Notes: generated from the sequence alone by a model not told the origin. 22,118 nt of DNA from OMOG01 sp041485845 (GCA_041485845.1 JBGPKH010000065.1:1-22118); one strand, 5' to 3'; counted from the stretch's first letter, positions 7,238 through 15,181 are shown. Made by a program: numbers and translations.

Positions 7238-9649
7238 ATGCCTGCGTTCTGCGACGTCAGCCTGCCGGTGCCGCTCGATCAGCCGTTTACGTATGCGCTG
7301 CCGGTAACGCTGCAGCATCGGGTACAGCCAGGCAGCCGGCTCATCGTGCCGTTCGGGCCGCGTAAGCTCACCGGTGTCATTCTTCGGTGTCACGATGAGG
7401 CGCCGGCCATAGCTACGCGCGAGGCGTTGCGGCTGATCGATTCCGAGCCGGTCCTGGATGACCAACTGCTGGCGCTCGGAAGGTGGATCGCCGCATATTA
7501 CTGCGCTCCGCTGGGCGACGTGCTGCGGAGCATGCTGCCTTTGGCGGCGGACATCCGGCGCGGCAAGGTATGGTCGTTGACCGACTCGGGGCGCGATGCC
7601 GCGCGGCAGTTACTGCTCGACTCGTCGCCTGACGATCCCGTGGCCCGGATCCTGCGCATGTTGGAAAAACGGCCGCTTTCGGCCGCCTACCTGGCGCACG
7701 CGATGCCGCTGGCGGACAAGGCGATTCGCTCGCTCGAACGTAAGCGGTTCATCGTCGCCGAGCAGGTGCAGGCCGAGCGCGATCCGCTGCGCGCGCCCTC
7801 CGAGCGGCTGCGCATCGAACTGGCCGCGGGCGTGGCCGGCGCCAGGCTGAATAAGCCCGAGCGGGAGCTGCGGGCGTTCCTCGAACTGCATCCGGGGTCG
7901 CACAACCTCAAAGACCTGGAGGACGCGGTGCGCAACGCCAGCATGGCGGCCCGCTCGCTGGCGCGCAAGGGGATCGTTTCGCTGAAACCGGAACGCGCGG
8001 CCATGGCCGCTGGGCCGGTGCGCGTCCGGCACGCTTTGAACCCGTCGCAACAGGCGGCGTTCGAGCAGATTGGGGAGGCCATCCGCGCCCGCCAGTTCCG
8101 CACGTTTCTGCTGCACGGCGTCACCGGGTCGGGCAAGACGGAGGTCTACCTCAACGCTATCGATGAGACGCTGGCGGGCGGGCGGAGCGCCCTGCTGCTG
8201 GTTCCCGAGATCGCGCTGACGCCGGCGATGGCGGGCCAGTTCTTCTCGCGCTTCGGCGACCGCGTGGCCATCCTGCACAGCGCCTTCACCGATGTGGAGC
8301 GCTCCGAACAGTGGCGGCGCATTCGCTCCGGTGCGGCGCCGGTAGTGGTGGGCACGCGGTCGGGGGTGTTCGCGCCGGTGCGCAACCTGGGACTGATCGT
8401 AGTGGACGAGGAGCACGACGGCAGCTACAAGCAGGAAGAAACGCCGCGCTACAGCGGGCGGGATGTCGCCGTGGTGCGGGCACAGGCAGCGGGCGCCTGC
8501 GTGGTGCTCGGGTCGGCCACTCCCAGCCTGGAGAGCCGCTATAACGCGGAGCGCGGGAAGTACACGATGCTGGAGCTGCCGGACCGCATCGAGGCGCGCC
8601 CCATGCCGTCGGTGTCGCTGATCGACATGCGGCAGGAGTTTCTGGAAACGCGCAAACAGTCGACCTTTTCTCGCAAGCTGCTGGAGGCGCTGGGGCAGCG
8701 GCTGGAGAACGGGGAGCAGACCATCGTCCTGCTCAACCGCCGCGGGTTTTCCAGCTTTGTGGCGTGCCGCGCATGCGGCGAGAGGGTCGAGTGCATGAAT
8801 TGCTCGCTCACGCTGACGTATCACAAGCGGGACCGCCGCCTGTTGTGCCACTACTGCGGCTACGCCGAAAAGGTGCCGGGGACCTGTCCCAAGTGCGCCA
8901 GCGAACACATCTATTTTCTGGGGCTGGGCTCGGAGCGCGTGGAGGAGGAGCTGCACCATGCCTTTCCCACGGCGCGCATCGCGCGGCTGGATCGCGACAC
9001 GGTTACCGGCAAGCGGCACTACGAGACCATTCTCCAGGATTTTCGCGAAGGCAATTACGACATCCTGGTGGGCACGCAAATGATCGCCAAGGGCCACGAC
9101 ATCCCCAACGTGACGCTGGTCGGGGTGGTTTCGGCGGATGTGGGACTGGGAATGCCGGATTTCCGCGCGGCCGAGCGTACGTTTCAATTGCTCACGCAGG
9201 TGGCGGGGCGCGCCGGAAGGGGCAGCGTTCCAGGGATCGTGCTGGTGCAGACGGTCAATCCCGATCACTATGCGGTGCGCATGGCTGCGGCGCAGGATTA
9301 CCAGGCATTCTACGAAAAAGAGCTGAGTTTCCGCAGAATGATGCATTACCCGCCGTTCACCGCGATGGCCAACGTCCTGGTGCGGAGCGAAAAGCAGGAG
9401 ATGGCCATGCGGATGAGCGCGGATCTGGGAATCCTGATCGTGCCGCCGCCCGAGAAGCTGCGGGTGATGGGGCCGGCGGAGGCGCCGGTTCCACGTCTCA
9501 AGAACGAATACCGCTACCAGTTTCTGATCAAGGCGGTAAGCCGGAAGGCGCTCAACGAGCTGCTGCAGCGGATTCGTACGTTCGCCTTGGAGCGCAAATG
9601 GGGGGCGACGGCGCTGTTAATCGACGTGGACCCGCTTACCCTGATGTAG
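7238..9649 (+). CDS. priA: Primosomal protein N', replication-restart helicase PriA
   Basis: An 803-residue superfamily-2 DNA helicase that recognises abandoned replication forks and reloads the replisome. The N-terminal 3'-DNA-binding domain begins with the typical PVPLDQPFTYALP. Walker A is GVTGSGKT at 294-301 and Walker B is DEEH at 390-393, followed by LGSATPSLES. Four CxxC pairs start at C510 and run to about residue 565, forming the two zinc sites inserted between helicase motifs. Helicase motifs V and VI follow (GTQMIAKGHDIPNVTLVG, QVAGRAGRG). The length is slightly above the E. coli protein. The ATG at 7238 has no Shine-Dalgarno; a TACTAT lies 6 bp upstream, so the message could be leaderless. 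It converges with the GGDEF-like gene, with about 110 bp between them. Confidence 0.96.
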   Translation: MPAFCDVSLPVPLDQPFTYALPVTLQHRVQPGSRLIVPFGPRKLTGVILRCHDEAPAIATREALRLIDSEPVLDDQLLALGRWIAAYYCAPLGDVLRSMLPLAADIRRGKVWSLTDSGRDAARQLLLDSSPDDPVARILRMLEKRPLSAAYLAHAMPLADKAIRSLERKRFIVAEQVQAERDPLRAPSERLRIELAAGVAGARLNKPERELRAFLELHPGSHNLKDLEDAVRNASMAARSLARKGIVSLKPERAAMAAGPVRVRHALNPSQQAAFEQIGEAIRARQFRTFLLHGVTGSGKTEVYLNAIDETLAGGRSALLLVPEIALTPAMAGQFFSRFGDRVAILHSAFTDVERSEQWRRIRSGAAPVVVGTRSGVFAPVRNLGLIVVDEEHDGSYKQEETPRYSGRDVAVVRAQAAGACVVLGSATPSLESRYNAERGKYTMLELPDRIEARPMPSVSLIDMRQEFLETRKQSTFSRKLLEALGQRLENGEQTIVLLNRRGFSSFVACRACGERVECMNCSLTLTYHKRDRRLLCHYCGYAEKVPGTCPKCASEHIYFLGLGSERVEEELHHAFPTARIARLDRDTVTGKRHYETILQDFREGNYDILVGTQMIAKGHDIPNVTLVGVVSADVGLGMPDFRAAERTFQLLTQVAGRAGRGSVPGIVLVQTVNPDHYAVRMAAAQDYQAFYEKELSFRRMMHYPPFTAMANVLVRSEKQEMAMRMSADLGILIVPPPEKLRVMGPAEAPVPRLKNEYRYQFLIKAVSRKALNELLQRIRTFALERKWGATALLIDVDPLTLM

Positions 9650-9655
9650 GGAAGG

Positions 9656-9751
9656 AGCTTTCAGCGATCGGCGTTCAGCCTGCAAGCACGTCTCCCGCTA
9701 CTGCGGCGTGTGCCGGCTGAGGGATCGGGACCGGCCGGCCGGTTCTGAAAG
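9656..9751. other. Convergent intergenic region with palindromes
   Basis: Between the priA stop and the oppositely oriented GGDEF-like stop lie a perfect 14-bp palindrome ACCGGCCGGCCGGT (9730-9743) and the inverted pair GCTTTCAG (9657-9664) / CTGAAAGC (9744-9751), which partly encloses it. The position suits a bidirectional transcription stop, but no T-tract follows. The TTCAGCGATCGGCGTTCAG segment resembles dispersed intergenic repeats I associate with acidobacterial genomes, which I cannot verify here. Confidence 0.35.
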
Positions 9752-9760
9752 CGAAAGGCT

Positions 9761-10750
9761 TCACTCGCCGGTGAGAAAGCCTTTGACGCGCTCGATGAGG
9801 CGATCGGGCGTGTTACCTTTGCTCTCCACGACAGCCACGTCAATCTGTAGGGGAGGGCGAACGGTCTTGCCGGCGAGCAGGCAAGCATAAGAGCCGGAAA
9901 GGTGCTCGGAGATCCACTTGGCGGTCGTCGTAGCCTCTTGTTTCGGCACGTTGAGAATGGCGACGAATTCCTCCCGGCTCCAGCGACCGACTACTGCCGT
10001 GGGAGGGATGCAGTTCCGCAGACGTCTGGTAAATGCCGCGGCGAGTTCCGCGGCCACATCCTCCCGATACTGGACTTCAGCCGCCCGGATGCCGGCCGCC
10101 CTGGCGAGCAGCAAACAGGATTCAGCGGATGCGCCACGGATGCGATCTTCGGTCTCGCTGCGATTGAAGAGCTGAGTCAGAAGGTCGAGAGAGGCCGAGG
10201 CTTCCATGGCATCGATGCGCTTGTGCAGCATGCGGATTTCCACCTGGAACTGTGAAACGGTCAACTGGTGCTGTTTGCGGATTTGCTCCACGCTCTGCTC
10301 GATGGCGTCGGCGGCCGCCTGCACCACTGCCCGGATCGGGCTGCCTGCCGGGGAGCCCGCGATTTCGCGCAAGCGGCCCAGAGCGGCCCGGACGCGCGAC
10401 TCGTGATCGCCATCGGCTTGCGACAGCGAGTCGAGGATCTCCTCGAGGGCGCGTGCCGTTCCTGCAAGCTCCTCGCGCAGCCCGTTCAAGTACTGCGCCG
10501 CCTTGTCGCGGTAGTCACGCAGCAGGCCGCGCAATGTGGCGCGGCTTTCCACCAGAACTTCCTGTTTTCCCGAAGCAACCTCGTCGGCAAGGCTGCTCAG
10601 ATACTTGCGTTGTGTCCCGGCGGTCTGCTCATCGAGCTCAATGGTGTACGCCGACAGGTTGCGGATGGCTGTGAGATAGCACTCCACTGCGGCCTCGCGT
10701 TCCTGGAAGCACCTCTCCAACTCGGTCACTGAATTTCGAATCGAGATCAT
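9761..10750 (-). CDS. Coiled-coil protein with degenerate GGDEF domain
   Basis: A 329-residue protein if started at the ATG at 10748-10750. Residues 1-180 are charged helices likely to form coiled coils, with no membrane segment. The C-terminal part has the outline of a GGDEF domain: SLDLLTQLFNR (187-197) corresponds to the usual D-x-LTGLxNR entry, and WSREEFVAIL (257-266) sits at the signature position. SREEF replaces GGDEF/GGEEF, and the metal-binding Asp and FKxxND segment are missing, so diguanylate cyclase activity is unlikely; it may instead bind a nucleotide or a partner protein. The open frame continues upstream into lexA on the opposite strand, which is not credible. A perfect AGGAGG (10801-10806, minus) lies 8 nt before an in-frame ATT at 10790-10792, so a longer start is possible. 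It is divergent from lexA. Confidence 0.72.
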   Translation of the reverse strand: MISIRNSVTELERCFQEREAAVECYLTAIRNLSAYTIELDEQTAGTQRKYLSSLADEVASGKQEVLVESRATLRGLLRDYRDKAAQYLNGLREELAGTARALEEILDSLSQADGDHESRVRAALGRLREIAGSPAGSPIRAVVQAAADAIEQSVEQIRKQHQLTVSQFQVEIRMLHKRIDAMEASASLDLLTQLFNRSETEDRIRGASAESCLLLARAAGIRAAEVQYREDVAAELAAAFTRRLRNCIPPTAVVGRWSREEFVAILNVPKQEATTTAKWISEHLSGSYACLLAGKTVRPPLQIDVAVVESKGNTPDRLIERVKGFLTGE

Positions 10751-10852
10751 ACGTCCGCGCTCACTGAACAAATATCGGCGGAGGATGGAAATCTCTTTAG
10801 CCTCCTCTTGATTTTCCCCTTTTATTCGCCCACAATAGACTAGAGGATTCAC

Positions 10853-11476
10853 ATGGCACTGACCAAGCGGCAGAAGCAGGTGCTGGATTTCATCGCCAAC
10901 TTCGTGGACGACAACGGCTATTGCCCCAGTTATGACGAGATCGCCAAGGGCCTGGGCTTGGCTTCGCTCGCCACCGTGCACAAGCACATCTCGGTTCTCG
11001 AGGCCAAGAGCTACCTGAAGCGCGGGTTCAATCAAAGCCGCTCGCTGGAGCTGTCCGCCAAATACGTGCAGGAACAGCGGCGAACCAAGACGCCGCTGCC
11101 GGAGATCCCCTTGATGGGGCGGATCGCCGCGGGCGCGCCGGTGGAGTCGGTGGAACAGCGGGAGATGTTGAATTTCGCCGATTTCGCGGGCAATGCCAGT
11201 ACCTTTGCGCTCGAAGTGCGTGGCAATTCGATGATCGACGACCATATCTGCGACGGCGACGTCATCCTGCTGGAGAAAGTGGCCGAGGCGCGCGACGGGG
11301 ATACCGTAGTGGCGTTGGTGGCCGGCAGCGAGACGACCTTGAAGAGGTTCTATCGCGAGTCCGGCGATACCATACGGCTGCAGCCCGCCAATGCCACGCT
11401 CCAGCCGATGTACTACCCGGCCGGGGACGTGCAGATCCAGGGCCGGTTATTGGCCGTGCTGCGCAAGTACAAGTAG
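10853..11476 (+). CDS. lexA: LexA-type SOS repressor
   Basis: A 207-residue repressor and self-cleaving S24-family protein. The N-terminal winged helix (about 1-68) includes LTKRQKQVLDFIANFV and the recognition region GLASLATVHKHISVLE. The cleavage site is A93-G94 in GRIAAGAPVE. The catalytic dyad is S126 (RGNSMIDDHI) and K164 (TTLKRFY), 38 residues apart, close to the spacing in E. coli LexA. RecA filaments on damaged DNA would trigger cleavage. AGAGGA at 10842-10847 is a reasonable Shine-Dalgarno. TTGATT (10808-10813) and CACAAT (10831-10836), 17 bp apart, are a plausible but weak promoter. The acidobacterial LexA operator is not known to me, so I mark none. The palindromic element copy B follows the stop codon. 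Confidence 0.94.
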   Translation: MALTKRQKQVLDFIANFVDDNGYCPSYDEIAKGLGLASLATVHKHISVLEAKSYLKRGFNQSRSLELSAKYVQEQRRTKTPLPEIPLMGRIAAGAPVESVEQREMLNFADFAGNASTFALEVRGNSMIDDHICDGDVILLEKVAEARDGDTVVALVAGSETTLKRFYRESGDTIRLQPANATLQPMYYPAGDVQIQGRLLAVLRKYK

Positions 11477-11487
11477 GGCGGAGCCGG

Positions 11488-11520
11488 CGGGTGACAGACG
11501 ACAAGAACCGATCGTCTGTC
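11488..11520 (-). repeat. Palindromic REP-like element, copy B
   Basis: Perfect 9-bp arms 11493-11501 (GACAGACGA) and 11512-11520 (TCGTCTGTC) flank a 10-nt loop. The 33-bp block is the inverted counterpart of 7174-7205. It begins 11 bp after the lexA stop, the same placement relative to a 3' gene end as copy A, suggesting a role at transcript ends or a mobile palindromic repeat that settles there. Confidence 0.7.
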
Positions 11521-11600
11521 CCTTAACCGGCTAATCCGCCCTCATTCTAGCGGTGCAAGGAGTTTGCTGATTTCGGCAGCGAGGGCGGAGAAGCGCTTGG

Positions 11601-11627
11601 CTAGCTTAGCTATAGCTATATAGCTAG
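11601..11627. repeat. Overlapping AT-rich palindromes upstream of padR
   Basis: A perfect 12-bp palindrome TAGCTATAGCTA (11607-11618) overlaps a perfect 14-bp palindrome TAGCTATATAGCTA (11613-11626), and CTAGCT/AGCTAG ends (11601-11606, 11622-11627) enclose both. It lies about 90 bp upstream of the padR start in an AT-rich island within GC-rich DNA. It could be an operator for a dimeric regulator, possibly PadR itself, although the PadR sites I know (ATGT-N8-ACAT) look different. Confidence 0.45.
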
Positions 11628-11677
11628 ATTGTTCTGTAGCCTCTGTCTGGAGATTCGCTGGTTAACTGTCCCACGCC

Positions 11678-11706
11678 TTGATATCTGTGGCTACTACATA
11701 TATAAT
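11678..11706 (+). promoter_or_regulatory. Near-consensus sigma-70 promoter for padR-ADOP
   Basis: TTGATA at 11678-11683 and a perfect TATAAT at 11701-11706 are separated by exactly 17 bp. The ATG of padR at 11715 lies 8 bp after the -10 box, so transcription should begin at or within about two bases of the start codon. No Shine-Dalgarno lies between them. The message is therefore predicted to be leaderless. Confidence 0.72.
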
Positions 11707-11714
11707 CAACACCT

Positions 11715-12056
11715 ATGGCAGCCACTGATACTCGCGAGATGCAAAAGGGCAGCGCCGAGATGATTGTTCTCGCGCTGCTCGACAGCCGCGCCCGGCACGG
11801 CTACGAGCTGGCCAAGCTGATCGAAACACAATCCGAAAACAAGCTCCAGTTCCACGTCGCTTCGCTTTACCCCATGCTGTATCGTCTGGAGCGAAAGCGG
11901 CTGGTCGAGGGAAGGTGGGTGGAAAAGGCCGGGGAGCGGCGCCGCCGGTTCTATCGCTTGACCCCGGCCGGAAGGCGCGCGCTGGCGGACCACCGCCGTA
12001 GCTGGCGCGAATTCGTAAGCGCACTCAACACGCTCACGGGGTTCAGCCATGCCTGA
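11715..12056 (+). CDS. PadR-family transcriptional regulator
   Basis: A 113-residue winged-helix repressor-type protein. The family pattern is clear: KGSAEMIVLALLDSRARHGYELAKLIE (about 11-37), then FHVASLYPMLYRLERKRLVEG (about 46-66) containing the recognition helix, then the wing ERRRRFYRLTPAGRRAL. It is a short PadR with a single C-terminal helix for dimer formation. Its stop overlaps the start of the following permease by 8 bp (ATGCCTGA at 12049-12056), so the two are translationally coupled. PadR plus ADOP permease is a recurring acidobacterial gene pair; the regulator most likely controls its own operon. The start is fixed by the promoter and the lack of alternatives. Confidence 0.92.
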   Translation: MAATDTREMQKGSAEMIVLALLDSRARHGYELAKLIETQSENKLQFHVASLYPMLYRLERKRLVEGRWVEKAGERRRRFYRLTPAGRRALADHRRSWREFVSALNTLTGFSHA

Positions 12057-14733
12057 CTGGCGCGATTATGTCCGCGAGAACCTGCCGCCGCTCGCCGTGG
12101 GACCGGCACGAGAGAACGAGATCGTTGCGGAGTTGGCCCTGCAAGTGGAACAGGCATACTCCGAAGCATTGGCGGGCGGCGCATCGGAAAGCGAAGCCGT
12201 GCGGCGGGCGCAGAGCCAGTTTGCCGACTGGGACGCGCTTGCCCACGCCATCGAAACCGCCGAACTCCCGGTGGGAGCGGCGCGAGGCGGAAGCCTCTCG
12301 GGCGCCGGGCAGGACATCCGTTACGCCGCGCGCTTCCTGAAACGGAGCCCCGCCTTCGCCGCCATCGCGGTCTGCACGCTGGCCTTCGGCATCGGAGGCA
12401 ACACCGCTATCTTCACCATGGTGGACGCCGTCGCCCTGCGCAGCCTGCCCTACCGCGAGCCCGCCACGCTGATGGCGATCGAGACCCGCAAGGCGCAGCA
12501 GCCGGAGATCGAACCCTGGACATCGGCGCTCGACTTCTTCGACATCCGCGAGCGCACCCGGGCCTTCTCCAGCCTCGCCGCCATCTCTCCCGTGTGGAGC
12601 ATGGTGATGACCGGCCGCGGCGACGCCGAACGCCTCGAGTGCCTCTATGTTTCGGCCGGCTTCTTTCCCATGCTCGGGGTGAGCGCGGCGCTCGGCCGCA
12701 CCTTCCTGCCCCAGGAGGACAACCGGACGCAAGCCAGCAACGTGACCGTGCTGTCGCATGCCTTCTGGCAGCGCCGCTTCGGGGGCAGCCGCGACGCCGT
12801 TGGCCAGGCGATCGCCATGGACGGCAACAACTTCACCGTGATCGGCGTTTTGCCGGCGGGCTTCCGCTATGCCGGCGAACCGCTCGCGGGCACGACCTCG
12901 GAAATCGACGCATGGTTCCCGCTGTCCGCCAACCAAATCGTGGCGAGCGTGAGGTCGGTGCGGTTTTTGAAAGTGATTGGCCGGCTAAAGCCCGGCATTT
13001 CGACGGCGCAGGCCCAGGATGACATCCACCGCATCGGCATGGCCCTTGCCGATCAGTATCCGGATTGGAACCGCGGATTCGTCGACGACGTTCAGCCGCT
13101 GACCGCGCAGGTGAACGGGCGCTTCCGCGTGGCCATGCTGCTGCTTTTGGGAACCGTCGGGTTCGTGCTCCTGATGGCGTGCGCCAACGTGGCGAACCTG
13201 CTGCTGACCCGCGCCTCCGTCCGGCAGCGCGAGCTTTCGGTTCGCGTGGCGCTGGGCGCCTCGCGCTTTCGCATCGTGCGGCAACTGCTCACCGAGGGCG
13301 CCGTGCTGGCCGCGTTCGGCGGCATCGTGGGACTTCTGGCGGCCTGGTTCGGACTGCATTTTCTGGTCCGCGCCGCCCCGCAAAACCTGGTCCGCGCCGG
13401 CGAGATCTCGCTGGATGCCCGCGCGCTGGCGTTCACCACCGTGGCGGTTCTGCTGTGCGCTGTCCTGGCGGGTCTCCCGCCCGCCTGGCGCGTGGTGCGC
13501 GCCGATATCGAAACCGCCCTCCGCGAAACCGGCCGCGGCTTGACGGGTGGACACCATCGCCTCCGCTCCGCCTTGGTGGTCCTGCAAGTGGCCGCGGCGC
13601 TTCTGTTGTTAGTCGGCGCCGGACTGCTCATCCGCAGCTTCCAGCGCCTGCTCTCCGTGAACCCGGGCTTCAACCCGCAGAACCTGCTGACGATCTCGAC
13701 GCAAGTGCCGCCGTCCGCCGCCACGCCCGAGCAGCGCACAGCGATGTACCAGGCCATCCGCGATCGGCTTGCCACCGTGCCCGGCGTCGTGAACGTCGCC
13801 GCGGTGAGCCGTCTCCCGCTCATGGGCTCCAGTCTCGGCAGTTGGATGTTCATCGAAGGCAAGTACCGGCCGGGCGAGCCGGGGCACGACGTAGAATACC
13901 GCGGCGCCACCTCGAACTACTTCGCCACCATGGGCATGCCTCTGCGCGCGGGCCGCCTGTTCGACGACCACGACAACGCCAATCCGGGCTCCGTACTGCT
14001 GATCAATGAGACCGCGGCTCGCAAGTTCTGGCCGGGTGAAGATCCCGTCGGCAAGCGCGTCAAGCTGGCCAGTCCCCCCGAGCATTTTCCCTGGATCACC
14101 ATCGTCGGCGTGGTCGGCGACATCCGTCACGTCGGCCTGGACATCGCGCCGCGTCCCGAGGTCTATCGGCCGTACGCCAACAATCCTCTGTACTCGCCGA
14201 TCCTGGTCATCCGCACGGGGATCGATCCGGGGCCGCTGACCAGCGTCCTCACGGCTAAGGTCCGCTCCGTGGATGCGGGATTGCCGGCGTACAACGTGTA
14301 TTCGATGCAGGCGCTGGTGGACCGTTCCACGGCGCAGCGGCGTTTCGTGATGCTGCTGCTGACGGGCTTCGCTATCGCGGCGCTGTTGCTGGCGGGAGTC
14401 GGCATCTACGGCACGGTATCGCAGTCGGTGGTCCAGCGGACCCAGGAGATCGGGCTGCGCATGGCGCTGGGCGCGTCGCCCGGTGTGGCTTTGTGGCTGG
14501 TGTTCCGGCAGGGCATTCGACTGACTGCGGTGGGGATCGCGGCGGGCTCGCTAGTCGCGATGGGCCTGACCCAGACGATGCGGAAGCTGTTGTTCGAAGT
14601 GCGGCCGCTCGATCCCGTAGCGTTCCTCGGCGCGGCCATCACGCTGGCGGGATTCGCCGCGATAGCCTGCTATGTTCCGGCCCGCCGCGCCACCCGCGTG
14701 GATCCCCTGGTGGCGCTTCGCCAGGAGTGTTGA
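12049..14733 (+). CDS. ADOP-type (duplicated orphan) ABC transporter permease
   Basis: An 894-residue membrane protein with two tandem MacB-like periplasmic domain plus FtsX permease units, the layout called acidobacterial duplicated orphan permease. A cytoplasmic prefix (about 1-90) precedes the first membrane helix near 102-130 (FAAIAVCTLAFGIGGNTAIF). A first periplasmic domain runs to about 355, then three FtsX helices (from VAMLLLLGTVGFVLLMACANVANLLL, near 360) with RQRELSVRVALGASR. A further helix near 505-530 starts the second unit. The last FtsX block (from about 765) has QRTQEIGLRMALGAS and ends in ARRATRVDPLVALRQE. No ATPase is encoded nearby, in keeping with "orphan". The substrate is unknown; MacB relatives drive mechanotransmission or efflux rather than classical import. 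Confidence 0.93.
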   Translation: MPDWRDYVRENLPPLAVGPARENEIVAELALQVEQAYSEALAGGASESEAVRRAQSQFADWDALAHAIETAELPVGAARGGSLSGAGQDIRYAARFLKRSPAFAAIAVCTLAFGIGGNTAIFTMVDAVALRSLPYREPATLMAIETRKAQQPEIEPWTSALDFFDIRERTRAFSSLAAISPVWSMVMTGRGDAERLECLYVSAGFFPMLGVSAALGRTFLPQEDNRTQASNVTVLSHAFWQRRFGGSRDAVGQAIAMDGNNFTVIGVLPAGFRYAGEPLAGTTSEIDAWFPLSANQIVASVRSVRFLKVIGRLKPGISTAQAQDDIHRIGMALADQYPDWNRGFVDDVQPLTAQVNGRFRVAMLLLLGTVGFVLLMACANVANLLLTRASVRQRELSVRVALGASRFRIVRQLLTEGAVLAAFGGIVGLLAAWFGLHFLVRAAPQNLVRAGEISLDARALAFTTVAVLLCAVLAGLPPAWRVVRADIETALRETGRGLTGGHHRLRSALVVLQVAAALLLLVGAGLLIRSFQRLLSVNPGFNPQNLLTISTQVPPSAATPEQRTAMYQAIRDRLATVPGVVNVAAVSRLPLMGSSLGSWMFIEGKYRPGEPGHDVEYRGATSNYFATMGMPLRAGRLFDDHDNANPGSVLLINETAARKFWPGEDPVGKRVKLASPPEHFPWITIVGVVGDIRHVGLDIAPRPEVYRPYANNPLYSPILVIRTGIDPGPLTSVLTAKVRSVDAGLPAYNVYSMQALVDRSTAQRRFVMLLLTGFAIAALLLAGVGIYGTVSQSVVQRTQEIGLRMALGASPGVALWLVFRQGIRLTAVGIAAGSLVAMGLTQTMRKLLFEVRPLDPVAFLGAAITLAGFAAIACYVPARRATRVDPLVALRQEC

Positions 14734-14763
14734 AGGGCGACTTTCGCCTGCCGCGCTGGATCG

Positions 14764-14795
14764 TATAATAATATTGTGATAGTCTAAAGGAGAGG
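14764..14795 (+). promoter_or_regulatory. -10 box and ribosome-binding site of the toxin-antitoxin operon
   Basis: TATAAT at 14764-14769 lies in a short AT-rich stretch after the ADOP stop; no good -35 is visible. AAAGGAGAGG at 14786-14795 is a strong Shine-Dalgarno, with its AGGAG core 6 nt before the GTG at 14799, which favours GTG over the out-of-frame ATG at 14797. The AT-rich TAATAATATTGTGATA segment would be a natural place for antitoxin autoregulation, but I cannot define an operator. Confidence 0.5.
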
Positions 14796-14798
14796 CAT

Positions 14799-15179
14799 GT
14801 GCCTCGGACTGATGTCGTCTTTTGCCAGGAGGACCGGAGAAATGTTCCAGTGCTCGCTTGGCTCAAGGAGCTTCGCCGCGCCGACCAACGAGCATATGAG
14901 AGTTGCGTCGCTGCTATCGGCCGTTTGGCCGAGTTCGGACACGAGTTGCGGCGACCCCTCGCGGACATCCTCAGGGATGGCATCTACGAGCTACGGATTC
15001 GGAAAGGCCGCGTGAACCACCGAATTCTCTACTTTTTTCATGGGAGGAACCTGGCCATTCTGGGACACGGGCTCACGAAGGAGGACAAAGTGCCAAAGTC
15101 GGATATCGAACGGGCCATCCGCCGCAAGAAGGCGTTCGAGGAGAATCCGGCCCGGCATTCACATTCAGAAGAGGAGTAG
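14799..15179 (+). CDS. HigB-type toxin (RelE superfamily, Gp49-like)
   Basis: A 126-residue protein of the phage-derived Gp49-like/HigB branch of the RelE fold. The diagnostic order is present: VLAWLKELRRADQRAYESC, then an LRRPLADILRDGIYELRIRKGRVNHRILYFF core (about residues 50-80), then ILGHGLTKEDKVPKSDIERAIRRKKAFEE. Family members are typically ribosome-dependent mRNA endonucleases held in check by a cognate Xre-type antitoxin. The start is GTG, placed by the strong Shine-Dalgarno. The toxin-before-antitoxin order with a 2-bp gap is the HigBA arrangement. The C-terminus has an unusual HSHSEEE tail. Confidence 0.86.
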   Translation: MPRTDVVFCQEDRRNVPVLAWLKELRRADQRAYESCVAAIGRLAEFGHELRRPLADILRDGIYELRIRKGRVNHRILYFFHGRNLAILGHGLTKEDKVPKSDIERAIRRKKAFEENPARHSHSEEE

Positions 15180-15181
15180 CC

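Noticed and set aside
7610..9346. Minus-strand open frame (578 codons) opposite priA
   Set aside because: PriA motifs are unmistakable on the plus strand; the reverse frame is His/Arg/Leu-rich with no recognisable domain.
10751..11245. Upstream extension of the GGDEF-like frame through lexA
   Set aside because: It would overlap most of the lexA regulatory and coding sequence on the opposite strand, and the extension has no domain.
11549..11665. Short minus-strand open stretch with protein-like composition between lexA and padR
   Set aside because: About 40 codons with no ATG, GTG or ribosome-binding site; it may be a gene remnant but cannot be supported.
14797..15015. ATG at 14797 as start of a 72-residue gene
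   Set aside because: It overlaps the toxin in another frame and has no domain; the GTG at 14799 gives the HigB-type protein with the same ribosome-binding site.
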